64,000 nt of DNA from JANNBN01 sp031385545 (GCA_031385545.1 JANNBN010000129.1:65685-129684); one strand, 5' to 3'; counted from the first letter of the stretch, positions 52,336 through 60,364 are shown. Program-made: numbers and translations. Notes: generated by a model not told the origin, from the sequence alone.

Positions 52336-52902
52336 ATGGCTAATCGCAACCTTGATCGGGTCCTGGCTTCGTCGTTCCTCGACGGCGTCGAAACCTGGAG
52401 CATCCAACTCCTGCGCGAAGCGCGCTCCGACGTGCAATTGCTCGAGGATGCTATTTCGATGCTGCGGCGTCTGGTTCAGGGTCGGCTGGACATCATCGGC
52501 TCCGAGCTGCAGTGGCGTGCCAGTGGCGGAGGAGAACGCACGCTGCTTGATTCGCTGCGCGACAGCCTGTCGGACCAGGCAAGCGTTGCAGACCAGGCGG
52601 CAGAAGCCGACCCCAATGCAGGGCGGGCCAACACACGTTTCGCACTCCCTATGGCCCCGGCCGAGGCGCAATCGCAGTGGGCGCTCCACCGGGCTGACTC
52701 GGCAATGCTCGGCAACGACATTGCTGTCATCCCTGAACTCGCCGACGAGATGCTCCACACCCTCGCCGACGAACTCCATCGACTCGAACGCCAGGTCAGC
52801 AGCGAGCGCCGTCAACTGCACGACCGCCTCGACGTGCTGCAGCATCAGATAGTGATGCGCTACAAGGCCGGCGAGGCCACGGTAGAGGGCCTCCTGCGGT
52901 GA
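52336..52902 (+). CDS. rsiG: RsiG-family anti-sigma protein (AmfC/aerial mycelium formation-like), predicted c-di-GMP binder
   Basis: A 188-residue protein almost entirely helical, with two long amphipathic helices joined by a central region (about residues 75-125). Helix 1 contains the full E(x)3S(x)2R(x)3Q(x)3D signature: Glu37, Ser41, Arg44, Gln48, Asp52. Helix 2 repeats it as Glu151, Ser155, Arg158, His162, Asp166, with Gln replaced by His. In Streptomyces RsiG this twin signature binds a c-di-GMP dimer and enables RsiG to hold the sporulation sigma factor WhiG. The partner sigma factor is not in this window. The gene overlaps the following XRE regulator gene by 4 bp (GTGA). The family call rests on the exact motif spacing. 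Confidence 0.8.
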   Translation: MANRNLDRVLASSFLDGVETWSIQLLREARSDVQLLEDAISMLRRLVQGRLDIIGSELQWRASGGGERTLLDSLRDSLSDQASVADQAAEADPNAGRANTRFALPMAPAEAQSQWALHRADSAMLGNDIAVIPELADEMLHTLADELHRLERQVSSERRQLHDRLDVLQHQIVMRYKAGEATVEGLLR

Positions 52903-53309
52903 CCATGGCCGAGGCCGGGCCCCGGCAATCCGCCGAGGATCAGCCAGATCCTGGGCATGCCCCACACAATCCTGCGTCGCTTGGGGACTTCATCCGCGAA
53001 CAGCGCCAGGTGGCGCGGTTGTCGCTGCGGAAGCTGTCGGACATGGCGCAGATCTCCAACCCGTATCTCAGCCAGATCGAACGCGGCCTGCGCAAACCAT
53101 CGGCCGAAATCCTGCAGCAGCTGGCCAAGGCGCTCCGCATCTCGGCCGAAACGTTGTACGTGCAGGCCGGTATCCTCGACGAACGCCGTTCCGACGGTGG
53201 TCTTGAAGCCGCAATCCAGTCGGACCCCGGCCTGACCGTCTCGCAGAAGCGGGCACTCTCTCAGGTGTATAAGTCTTTCCTGGTCGAGAACGCCCCTGAA
53301 GACCGCTGA
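52899..53309 (+). CDS. XRE-family helix-turn-helix regulator coupled to rsiG
   Basis: A 136-residue DNA-binding protein. The HTH spans about residues 27-85: LGDFIREQRQVARLSLRKLSDMAQISNPYLSQIERGLRKPSAEILQQLAKALRIS, with QISNPYLSQIE the recognition region. A helical C-terminal tail follows (LTVSQKRALSQVYKSFL). It has no ligand-binding domain. Its GTG start overlaps the stop of the RsiG-like gene, so the two are translated together; ATG 52905 is an alternative. It lies 28 bp before the mshA ATG. Its targets are unknown, but coupling to an anti-sigma protein suggests a shared developmental or stress circuit. Confidence 0.88.
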   Translation: MTMAEAGPRQSAEDQPDPGHAPHNPASLGDFIREQRQVARLSLRKLSDMAQISNPYLSQIERGLRKPSAEILQQLAKALRISAETLYVQAGILDERRSDGGLEAAIQSDPGLTVSQKRALSQVYKSFLVENAPEDR

Positions 53310-53337
53310 CCGTTCAACCCCTTCACCTGGACCATTG

Positions 53338-54714
53338 ATGGAGCAGACCGACACCATGCCGTTTTCACTGCCCCGGTCGGTGACCGGACCACTGACCGGA
53401 CCGCTGACCGGACCGCTGACCGGACGACTGGCCGACCAGTCTGACCACCGGCCGCTCACCATTGCGGTCCTGTGCATGCACACGTCGCCGCTGGCCCAGC
53501 CCGGTACCGGCGATGGTGGCGGGATGAACGTGTACGTACGCGAACTCGCCACCTCGATGGCCCGTGCGGGGGTTCGCTGCGAGGTGTACACCCGGGCCGA
53601 CCGCCCCGGGTTGCCACCGACGATCGACGTCGAGCCCGGGTTTCGTGTCCACCACGTTCCAGCTGGACCGGTTGCTTTTGTGGAGAAGGAAGCCCTTCCA
53701 GCGCTGGTCCCAGCCTTCGCCGCAGCAGTCGAATCCCACCTGCGCACCAACGCCATCGTGCCAGACATCATCCATGCCAATTACTGGCTGTCGGGCCGGG
53801 TCGGGGTCATCCTGAAGTTTCGCCTCGATGCCCCGTTGGTCACCACGTTCCATACGTTGGCGCTTGTGAAAGCGGCCGGAAACGACCCCGAGCCGGACGA
53901 GCGCGCAGCGGCAGAACGCGAAGTGGTGTCCTGCAGCGACCTGGTATGCGCATCGTGCACAGTCGAGCGCGATCAGTTGGTTCATCTGTACGGAGCGCGC
54001 CCCGACCGGGTCATCGAGATCCCGCTAGGCGTACATCACGCCTTCTTCTCACCGGTTCCGGCAACCCCTTCCGGCTTGCTGGAACGCACCGGCGCACGGC
54101 AGGCAGTCAGCGCCAACATCGGCCAACTCGGAGGCGGCCCGCTGGTGGTGTTCGTCGGCCGGTTGCAACCGCTGAAAGGCGCCGAGCTTGCGGTCCAGGC
54201 TCTTGCCAAGCTGCATCGGCCCGATGTCACCCTGCTCATCGTCGGCGGCCCGTCAGGCCGCGGCGGCAACGCTGAATTGCACCGGTTGCACGAGCTGATC
54301 GCAACACGTGGCTTGCAGGGGCAGGTCCGGTTCGTCAGCCCGCAGCCTCATTACCTGCTGTCCACGTTCTACCGGGCCGCTGACGTGGTGCTTGTGCCCA
54401 GCCGCAGCGAGTCGTTCGGATTGGTTGCTCTTGAAGCTTCTGCCTGTGGAACGCCGGTCATCGCATCCGCAGTCGGTGGCCTGACGTCACTCATCGACGA
54501 CGGGGTAACGGGTTGGCTCATCGCCAACCGAGACCCGCAGGCATACGCCGAGAAACTGCGGCTGCTGTTCTCCAACCCTGACCTGGCGACGGCGATGGGC
54601 GCAGCTGCTGCCACCCGAGCGCGCCGGTATGGCTGGTCGGCAACTGCAACCCGTGTCAGGGACGCGTTCGAGGAACTGGCATCTCGCGCACCGCTGCCGT
54701 GTGGCGCATGCTGA
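53338..54714 (+). CDS. mshA: D-inositol-3-phosphate glycosyltransferase MshA
   Basis: A 458-residue GT-B glycosyltransferase (family 4) that starts mycothiol synthesis by joining N-acetylglucosamine to inositol 3-phosphate. The N-terminal acceptor domain carries MHTSPLAQPGTGDGGGMNVYVRELA; VFVGRLQPLKGAELAVQAL and the donor loop SRSESFGLVALEASACGTPVIASAVGG are in the C-terminal UDP-sugar domain. Before the catalytic core an N-terminal extension of about 40 residues includes four 12-bp tandem repeats (53383-53430) coding for LTGP units. ATG 53338 is my start; ATG at 53356 is possible. The next gene encodes YbjN, as in mycobacteria. Confidence 0.93.
   Translation: MEQTDTMPFSLPRSVTGPLTGPLTGPLTGRLADQSDHRPLTIAVLCMHTSPLAQPGTGDGGGMNVYVRELATSMARAGVRCEVYTRADRPGLPPTIDVEPGFRVHHVPAGPVAFVEKEALPALVPAFAAAVESHLRTNAIVPDIIHANYWLSGRVGVILKFRLDAPLVTTFHTLALVKAAGNDPEPDERAAAEREVVSCSDLVCASCTVERDQLVHLYGARPDRVIEIPLGVHHAFFSPVPATPSGLLERTGARQAVSANIGQLGGGPLVVFVGRLQPLKGAELAVQALAKLHRPDVTLLIVGGPSGRGGNAELHRLHELIATRGLQGQVRFVSPQPHYLLSTFYRAADVVLVPSRSESFGLVALEASACGTPVIASAVGGLTSLIDDGVTGWLIANRDPQAYAEKLRLLFSNPDLATAMGAAAATRARRYGWSATATRVRDAFEELASRAPLPCGAC
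53383..53430 (+). repeat. Four tandem 12-bp repeats in the 5' coding part of mshA
   Basis: The unit ACCGGACCGCTG occurs four times with one or two changes (first copy ACCGGACCACTG, last ACCGGACGACTG) and encodes TGPL repeats. A 12-bp unit changes in number without breaking the frame, so the length of this N-terminal stretch may vary between strains. Confidence 0.85.
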
Positions 54715-55169
54715 GCGTCATCGACCTGATCGACTCGTACCTCGCGTCACAACTGGCGGACAACCCGGTCGTCATCCACCTGGAGCGTGCCGCCGCTGCA
54801 GACCTCGAGGTTGGAGCGCAGACCCGCTGGTACGTGCGGATGAGCAGCGAGGAAAAGACCGTGGTCACGGTGTGGCTCACTGTTCGGGAACGCACCTTGC
54901 ACTACGAGACCTACCTGGCGCCCGCCCCAGAGGAAAACATCGCTCAAGCTTTTGAGTACGCGTTGCGGGTCAACAGGCGCCTGGCGGACATTGCGTTCTG
55001 CATCGGCGGAGAGGATGCCTTCTATTTGCAGGGTCAATTGGCGCTGGACCAGGTCGACGAACCGGCGCTCGACCGAATCCTCGGTGGTCTGTACGCCGCG
55101 TCCGAGGAGACGTTTCCCACCATCATGCGCATCGGTTATGCCTCGCACTTCGGTCCGTCGTTGCCGTGA
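54708..55169 (+). CDS. YbjN domain protein downstream of mshA
   Basis: A 153-residue YbjN-fold protein (a tetratricopeptide-chaperone-like alpha/beta fold). WYVRMSSEEKTVVTVWLTVRERTLHYETYLAPAPEEN and IAFCIGGEDAFYLQGQLALDQVDEPALDRILGGLY are the two halves. Its ATG overlaps the end of mshA. The same mshA-ybjN order occurs in mycobacteria, so the protein may assist mycothiol synthesis or redox homeostasis. The GTG at 54699 is an alternative start. Confidence 0.87.
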   Translation: MLSVIDLIDSYLASQLADNPVVIHLERAAAADLEVGAQTRWYVRMSSEEKTVVTVWLTVRERTLHYETYLAPAPEENIAQAFEYALRVNRRLADIAFCIGGEDAFYLQGQLALDQVDEPALDRILGGLYAASEETFPTIMRIGYASHFGPSLP

Positions 55170-55276
55170 ACGCCGTGCGGGTCGGTCAGGGCCAGTGACT
55201 GGCACAGCGCGCGCAGTACTCGGGTGAACTTCACCAACTTCCGCTTGCGGGTGACCCAGACGCCAGCTAACTTGCT

Positions 55277-55318
55277 CCCCGAAGCCCGGTAGCGAACTAC
55301 CGGTCGATTCGTTCGGGG
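55277..55318 (+). promoter_or_regulatory. Nested hairpin upstream of proC
   Basis: An outer 7-bp stem (CCCCGAA, 55277-55283; TTCGGGG, 55312-55318) encloses an inner perfect 7-bp stem (CCGGTAG, 55286-55292; CTACCGG, 55297-55303) with a CGAA loop, 93 bp before the proC start. No T-tract follows, so a structured leader or operator fits better than a terminator. The rest of the 241-bp gap (55170-55410) holds no gene I trust. Confidence 0.5.
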
Positions 55319-55410
55319 AAGTGCGAATCGGCTGGTGAGCGACCGGGCTTCGCCTATCCGGCTGCATTTCCTTGCGAGTCAGCCGCTCTTGGAGAACTAC
55401 GGTCGACCCC

Positions 55411-56229
55411 ATGAGCGCAACGTTCCGGCTCCTCTTCGTGGGGGGCGGCAAGATGGCCGAGGCACTGCTCGGGGGGATCCTCTCGGGGCTGTCGGCGGCA
55501 GAACACCGCAGCGTCGCGGTGGTCGAGACCCTCGCATCGCGCCGCGACGAGTTGCGGAATGCGTTTCCTGGCGTGATCGTTGCCGATTCCGTCGACGGCC
55601 TGATTGCCGAAGCTGCGGTCATCGCGGTCAAGCCAGGCGATGTTCGCGCGGCGTGCGAAGCGCTCAGAAGCACGGCGCAGCCCACTGGGGCCCGGCAGAG
55701 GGTCCTCTCCATCGCTGCCGGCGTCAGCATCGAGCAGCTCGAGTCCTGGCTCGGAGAAGCAGCAGTTATCCGCTCGATGCCAAACACCCCGGCGCTGGTC
55801 GGCCGGGGTGCTGCGGCTCTCGCTGGTGGCACCCGCGCTGGCCCGGCTGATGTGCAGTGGGCGCTGGATTTGCTGGGCACTGTCGGCATCGCCGTCCAGG
55901 TTCCCGAGAGCAAGCTCGACGCCGTCACCGGTCTCTCCGGTTCTGGCCCCGCGTACGTGTTCTTGGTTGCCGAAGCGATGATCGAAGCTGGGGTGTTCGT
56001 CGGCCTCTCCCGTGACGTCGCCGAAGCACTTGCCAAGCAAACGCTGCTGGGCGCTGCCACGTTGCTCAGCGAGTCTTCCAGCGATGCGCCCACCCTGCGC
56101 GCCAACGTGACCTCGCCGGGCGGCACCACTGCTGCAGGTCTGCGCGCGCTCGAGAACCACGGTGTACGGGCTGCGTTCATCGACGCGGTCGTCGCAGCTA
56201 CCAATCGTTCGGCCGAACTGCGCGGCTGA
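55411..56229 (+). CDS. proC: Pyrroline-5-carboxylate reductase
   Basis: A 272-residue enzyme that reduces pyrroline-5-carboxylate to proline with NAD(P)H. The N-terminal Rossmann domain has LLFVGGGKMAEALLGGIL. The C-terminal dimerisation domain contains the family signature TGLSGSGPAYVFLVAEAM and, near the end, NVTSPGGTTAAGL. IRSMPNTPALVGRG is also conserved. Length is typical. ATG 55411 is preferred over an in-frame ATG at 55372, because it is adjacent to the first strand. It lies upstream of the SAM hydrolase gene (8 bp). Confidence 0.94.
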   Translation: MSATFRLLFVGGGKMAEALLGGILSGLSAAEHRSVAVVETLASRRDELRNAFPGVIVADSVDGLIAEAAVIAVKPGDVRAACEALRSTAQPTGARQRVLSIAAGVSIEQLESWLGEAAVIRSMPNTPALVGRGAAALAGGTRAGPADVQWALDLLGTVGIAVQVPESKLDAVTGLSGSGPAYVFLVAEAMIEAGVFVGLSRDVAEALAKQTLLGAATLLSESSSDAPTLRANVTSPGGTTAAGLRALENHGVRAAFIDAVVAATNRSAELRG

Positions 56230-56237
56230 CCCTGCTG

Positions 56238-57134
56238 ATGCAACCCTCCAGCGCACCAACCATCTCCTTCCTCACCGACTACGGCCTCACAGATGAATTC
56301 GTCGGCGTGGTCAAGGGTGTCATCCGCCAGCTTGCGCCTGACGCGGTGGTGATCGACGTCAGCCACGGTGTGGCCGCCCACGATGTGCGTGCCGGTTCGC
56401 TCACGCTCAGCCGGGCCGTGCAATACCTCCCAGACGGCGTGGTGCTCGCCATCGTCGACCCCGGCGTCGGAACGGCGCGCCGAGCCATTGCGGTCGAGGT
56501 TGCCAACGACGACTGCCACCTCGTGTTTGTCGGCCCCGACAACGGGCTGCTTGCGCCAGCAGTAGCCATGGCTGGCGGAGCAACCCGCGCGTTCGAACTC
56601 AGCAACACCGACCTGCATCTCGATGCCCCTGGTGCCACGTTCGCCGGCCGAGACATCTTCGCCCCGGTTGCTGCTCGGCTTGCGGCGGGTATGGCTCTTG
56701 CGGAGTGCGGCCGATCGGTTGACCCCAACTCACTGCTGCCCGGTGTTCTGCCGCTCAGCCGGTCCGAAGACGGCATGTTGTTCTCCGAGGTTCTGTGGGT
56801 CGACCACTTCGGTAACGCACAGTTGAACGTTGACCCCGAAGAACTGCGACCATTCGGCGACGTTGTCTCCGTGCGGTTCGGTGGGGTCGATGCTGCGCCT
56901 CGCAGCGGTCGAGTTGTCAGGGCTTTTGGTGATCTGCGAACCGGTGAGATCGGCATGGTCATCGACTCGTACGGGCTGATCTCGATCTGCCTCGACCGCG
57001 CCAGTGCGGCCCGTGATCTCGGTCTGGCCGAGGCGATGTCTGTCGTGATCAGCCAAGCCGATGCTCCGTCAGCTCCGCGCCCGGCACCGGTACCTGTGTC
57101 GCTCCGCACGCGGCCCAACGCTGCGCAAGACTGA
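56238..57134 (+). CDS. SAM hydroxide adenosyltransferase (S-adenosylmethionine hydrolase)
   Basis: A 298-residue member of the DUF62/SAM_adeno_trans family, which uses activated water to cleave SAM into adenosine and methionine and is related to the fluorinase and chlorinase enzymes. ISFLTDYGLTDEFVGVVKGVI at the N-terminus, IVDPGVGTARR, VGPDNGLL and GRDIFAPVAARLA are the hallmark strands; the Asp and His of the conserved triad lie in these segments. The halogenase-specific insertion is not evident. The C-terminal 25 residues are a Pro/Arg-rich tail. It lies 8 bp after proC. Confidence 0.92.
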   Translation: MQPSSAPTISFLTDYGLTDEFVGVVKGVIRQLAPDAVVIDVSHGVAAHDVRAGSLTLSRAVQYLPDGVVLAIVDPGVGTARRAIAVEVANDDCHLVFVGPDNGLLAPAVAMAGGATRAFELSNTDLHLDAPGATFAGRDIFAPVAARLAAGMALAECGRSVDPNSLLPGVLPLSRSEDGMLFSEVLWVDHFGNAQLNVDPEELRPFGDVVSVRFGGVDAAPRSGRVVRAFGDLRTGEIGMVIDSYGLISICLDRASAARDLGLAEAMSVVISQADAPSAPRPAPVPVSLRTRPNAAQD

Positions 57135-57141
57135 AGCCACC

Positions 57142-57312
57142 ATGCGCCCGGCTACCACCGCTGCTCTTATTGCTCTGCTCGTGTTGCTGATCGGTGCCGC
57201 CGTCCTGCAACTCGTCTTCAAGGTCGGAGGCGGAAGCGCTGGGCCAGGAGGGGGTGCTGCCACCGTACCCGTGGTCGCCCCGACGACCACAATCGTTGGC
57301 TCTGCGGGTTGA
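57142..57312 (+). CDS. Small single-pass membrane protein
   Basis: A 56-residue protein with one hydrophobic helix (about residues 6-24) and a Gly/Pro/Thr-rich exposed tail (VVAPTTTIVG). It starts 7 bp after the SAM hydrolase gene and ends 6 bp before the acyl-CoA ligase gene, so the compact operon layout favours a real gene. No family recognised. Confidence 0.6.
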   Translation: MRPATTAALIALLVLLIGAAVLQLVFKVGGGSAGPGGGAATVPVVAPTTTIVGSAG

Positions 57313-57318
57313 CCTGCG

Positions 57319-58818
57319 ATGAACCTCATATCGATCATCGACTCGCATCCGGCCGACAGCCCTGCGCTGATCAGCGCAGGCGAGGTCACCACCTTCGGAG
57401 CGCTTCGTCAGCAATGCGCTGCGGTGACGGCCGGGCTTATCGCTGCTGGTGTTCAACCCGGTGATCGGGTGGCCCTCCTGCTGAGTGCAACGTGGTACTT
57501 CCCTGTTGCCCATCTCGGCGCGCTTGGTGCTGGCGCAATCGTGGTGCCGCTCAACCCGCAGAGCCCCACGGTTGAACTGCAACGGCAGCTCGATGCGGTC
57601 ACCCCGCTTCTGGTCATCGTCGGCCCCAGCGCGGCACGGGCATTCGACGGGATCGATCGCCAGCAGGCGGGTATCTCCACCGTGTGCACGCCTGAAGGCG
57701 TGGCCCTCGAGGGTGGTTCGGTTCCGTTCGAAGACCTGCTTGTCACCGCCCCGGTCGCGACGGTGGAAAGGGCCGATACCGATGTGGCTGTGCTGATGTT
57801 CACCAGTGGCACCGCAGGTTCGCCCCGCGCTGCGATGCTCACGCACGGCAACCTGCGGGCCAATATCGAGCAGATGCAGTCTCAACCCACCGCGACGATT
57901 GGAAGAGACGACACGGTGTTGTGCGTGCTTCCGTTGCACCACATCTATGGCCTCAACGCAACGCTGCATCTTGCGCTGGCAGCCGGTGCTCGCACGCTGC
58001 TGGTTCAGCGATTCGACCCGGTCTCCAGCATCGAGTCCATCAAGCGCCACGGGGTTACGGTCCTCGCTGGTGTCCCTCCGATGTACGACGCGTGGGGGGC
58101 GCTGCCCGCCGATGTGGCGCCACCAGACTCGTTCGCTTCGGTGCGGATCATGGTCAGCGGGGCCTCGCGCCTCGACCCACTTGTGGCCCGCCAGTTCACG
58201 GAGCGCTACGGCAACTCCATCGGCGAGGGTTACGGCCTCACGGAGGCGTCGCCGACCGTCACCGGCGCGGTGCTCCCGTCGCCACGCTCCGGAACCATCG
58301 GGTTGCCGCTCCCGGGTGTCTCGGTACGAGTGGTCGACACCTCTGGCGACGATGTGGTGGTCGGTGATCCCGGTGAGATCTGGGTCAGCGGCCCCAACGT
58401 GTTCAGCGGGTACTGGAACGACCCTCAGGCGACTGCTGCCGCGGTTGATCCGAAAGGGTGGTTGCATACGGGCGACATCGCAGTGGTCGACGCGCATGGC
58501 CAGCTCACCCTGGTGGATCGTGTGAAGGACCTCATCATCGTCTCGGGCTTCAACGTGTACCCGGCCGAGGTGGAAGAAGCGCTGGCGGCCCATCCGGGCA
58601 TCCTTCAAGCAGCGGTGGTCGGCGTTGCGCATCCGCACACCGGCGAGACCGTCACAGCGTTTGTGGTTCCCAAGCCCGACCGGATGCTCGATGAGGACGA
58701 GGTCATCGAGTTCTGCTCCACGCAACTGGCCCGCTACAAATGCCCGACGAAGGTGACCGTGGTTGGCGAGCTGCCGCGCCAACCCAGCGGCAAACTCCTT
58801 CGCCGCAATTTGATCTGA
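57319..58818 (+). CDS. Acyl-CoA ligase (AMP-binding enzyme), third in window
   Basis: A 499-residue adenylate-forming ligase. P-loop MFTSGTAGSPRAAMLTH (slightly divergent: GTAGSPRA instead of GTTGxPKG), GYGLTEASPTV, WLHTGDIAVVDAHGQLTLVDRVKDLIIVSGFNVYPAEVE and the terminal QPSGKLLRRNLI with the catalytic lysine. The changed P-loop lysine (now Arg) still allows phosphate contact. It is in the same transcription direction and spacing as the SAM hydrolase and small membrane protein genes. The acid substrate is unknown. Confidence 0.9.
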   Translation: MNLISIIDSHPADSPALISAGEVTTFGALRQQCAAVTAGLIAAGVQPGDRVALLLSATWYFPVAHLGALGAGAIVVPLNPQSPTVELQRQLDAVTPLLVIVGPSAARAFDGIDRQQAGISTVCTPEGVALEGGSVPFEDLLVTAPVATVERADTDVAVLMFTSGTAGSPRAAMLTHGNLRANIEQMQSQPTATIGRDDTVLCVLPLHHIYGLNATLHLALAAGARTLLVQRFDPVSSIESIKRHGVTVLAGVPPMYDAWGALPADVAPPDSFASVRIMVSGASRLDPLVARQFTERYGNSIGEGYGLTEASPTVTGAVLPSPRSGTIGLPLPGVSVRVVDTSGDDVVVGDPGEIWVSGPNVFSGYWNDPQATAAAVDPKGWLHTGDIAVVDAHGQLTLVDRVKDLIIVSGFNVYPAEVEEALAAHPGILQAAVVGVAHPHTGETVTAFVVPKPDRMLDEDEVIEFCSTQLARYKCPTKVTVVGELPRQPSGKLLRRNLI

Positions 58819-58822
58819 CTCA

Positions 58823-59569
58823 CTACTCGTGGACCAAGTCGTGCTCAGCAGGATTCGTTCCAGGATCAGCGGTTCGTGCTGCGAACGTCGGAGCGAACGT
58901 CGACACCATAAAGCCGGCGAACAGCACCACCACACCTGCTGTCAGCGTGATCGCGAAGGCAGTCATTTCGCCGAAACGCTTGTTGAGCGAGCCCGATGCC
59001 GACAGCAGAACGGTTCCAAGCGCGATGAGGGCGGTGCCCGCCACTCGATGCCCGGGGACGCTCGCCCCTGTGCGGCGTCGACGTGTCATCGTGATCAGGC
59101 TGTAGGCGGCACCACCGAAGACGACCAGCGCTCCACCGGCGCTGGCGACCCCGGCCAGGATGCGGGGTGCCGCACCGAATACTTCTCTGCCCTGCGGCAG
59201 CCGGTCCGACGGAATTGATGCGCGAAGTGGGGCAGCGGCCAGTATCCCGGCGCTGAACAGCGATGCCCCCAAAACCGATGGGCGAAGAAGGCGCACCCAC
59301 TTACGAGCGGTGAGCAGCTCGACCTGCCCAACCGCAAGCAGCGGAACGTTGACAATCGCCCCGAACAGATAGAACAGGCGAAAACTCGCGCCGGTCCAGC
59401 CCGCGGCGGAACCCCATGCCAGTGCCAGCGCCCCCACGCAGAAGGACCCTAACGCCAGTGTCCAGGTGTGTTCGTACGGCCGTCGCCTCAGCAGCCAGCG
59501 CTCGTGCGTCATCAATGCGAATACCAACGACACCAGCGCTGCGGTAGCGGCGAGCGCTGTGGTCAACAT
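58823..59569 (-). CDS. Multi-pass membrane protein of unknown function
   Basis: A 248-residue protein with about seven hydrophobic segments and no recognised domain. It opens with LTTALAATAALVSLVFALMTHERWLLRRRPYEHTWTLALGSFCVGALAL; conserved-looking polar positions are few. ATG 59569 gives an N-terminal helix. It is convergent with the acyl-CoA ligase gene (4 bp apart) and divergent from rex; the 63-bp gap contains the Rex operator, so Rex could also affect this gene. Confidence 0.75.
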   Translation of the reverse strand: MLTTALAATAALVSLVFALMTHERWLLRRRPYEHTWTLALGSFCVGALALAWGSAAGWTGASFRLFYLFGAIVNVPLLAVGQVELLTARKWVRLLRPSVLGASLFSAGILAAAPLRASIPSDRLPQGREVFGAAPRILAGVASAGGALVVFGGAAYSLITMTRRRRTGASVPGHRVAGTALIALGTVLLSASGSLNKRFGEMTAFAITLTAGVVVLFAGFMVSTFAPTFAARTADPGTNPAEHDLVHE

Positions 59570-59595
59570 CGCCAAACGGTATCGGAAACGCAACC

Positions 59596-59613
59596 TTGTG
59601 AACGCGTGCACAA
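59596..59613. promoter_or_regulatory. Rex operator (ROP site) between rex and a divergent membrane protein gene
   Basis: TTGTGAACGCGTGCACAA matches the known actinobacterial Rex operator consensus TGTGAACGCGTTCACA with one change. It overlaps a possible minus-35 (TTGTGA), with TAACGT 17 bp later as minus-10, immediately upstream of the rex GTG. Autorepression of rex and control of the haem genes by NADH/NAD+ ratio follow from the known Streptomyces system. Confidence 0.85.
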
Positions 59614-59632
59614 TCGACCTAACGTGGATACC

Positions 59633-60364
59633 GTGAGCCGCCCGAACAAACGAATCCCCGACGCGACGGTGGCTCGTCTTCCCCTCTACCACCGTGCGCT
59701 GATGGAACTGCTGCGGGCGAAGCGCTCCAACGTGTCGTCGGTGGCGCTGGCGGAACTCACCGGTGTGAACGCGGCCAAGGTGAGAAAAGACCTCAGCTAC
59801 CTCGGGACGTATGGAACACGCGGAGTGGGCTACGACGTCGAGAACCTCTTGCACCAGATCAGCCGCGAGCTGGGCCTCACCCAGAACTGGCCCGTGGTCA
59901 TCGTCGGCATCGGCAACCTCGGCCGGGCGTTGGCGGCATACGGAGGGTTCAGCGCACGCGGCTTCCGAATTGCCGCGTTGCTGGACGCTGACCCTGCCAA
60001 GGCGGGGGAAGAGGTTGGAGGCGTTGCGGTTCGTCCGACTGCCGATCTGCCGGGGATTGTGGCCGAGTTCGCCTCGGTCATCGGGGTGATCGCCACCCCG
60101 GGGGCCGCTGCACAGGAGGTGGCCGATCAGATGGTGGCGAACGGCATGACGTCGATACTCAATTTTTCGCCGGCGGTGTTGACCGTTCCAGACGACGTCA
60201 CGGTGCGCCGAGTCGATCTCGCCGTCGAGCTGCAGATTCTGTCGTTCCACCAACAGCACCGTGGCGACGCGCTGCACAGCGACCTGGCCCAATCTGCCCA
60301 CGGTGTTGCCGACCGGCCACGAGTTGCAGACTCTGCGATTGCTGCGCTACATCGGTCCGGGTGA
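59633..60364 (+). CDS. rex: Redox-sensing transcriptional repressor Rex
   Basis: A 243-residue repressor that binds DNA at low NADH/NAD+ and releases it when NADH rises. The N-terminal winged helix (IPDATVARLPLYHRALMELL ... GVNAAKVRKDLSYLGTYGTRGVGY) is followed by a Rossmann domain with VVIVGIGNLGRALAAYGGF and the C-terminal swapped helix VDLAVELQILSFHQQ. The chain runs about 30 residues past the usual end. GTG 59633 is preferred; GTG 59624 is three codons upstream. It is the first gene of the rex-hemA-hemC-hemD cluster typical of actinobacteria and has its own operator upstream. Confidence 0.95.
   Translation: MSRPNKRIPDATVARLPLYHRALMELLRAKRSNVSSVALAELTGVNAAKVRKDLSYLGTYGTRGVGYDVENLLHQISRELGLTQNWPVVIVGIGNLGRALAAYGGFSARGFRIAALLDADPAKAGEEVGGVAVRPTADLPGIVAEFASVIGVIATPGAAAQEVADQMVANGMTSILNFSPAVLTVPDDVTVRRVDLAVELQILSFHQQHRGDALHSDLAQSAHGVADRPRVADSAIAALHRSG

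Noticed and set aside
54747..56618. Minus-strand open frame of 623 codons spanning ybjN, proC and the SAM hydrolase gene
   Set aside because: It crosses three well-supported plus-strand genes and has a Ser/Arg-rich, non-domain composition.
20274..58818. Idea that the acyl-CoA ligases at 20274 and 57319 are a recent duplication
   Set aside because: Motif wording and P-loops differ clearly (GTTGHPKG versus GTAGSPRA); they are ordinary distant paralogues.
57049..58935. Minus-strand open frame of 628 codons
   Set aside because: Antisense to the acyl-CoA ligase gene; Arg/His-rich with no recognisable domain.
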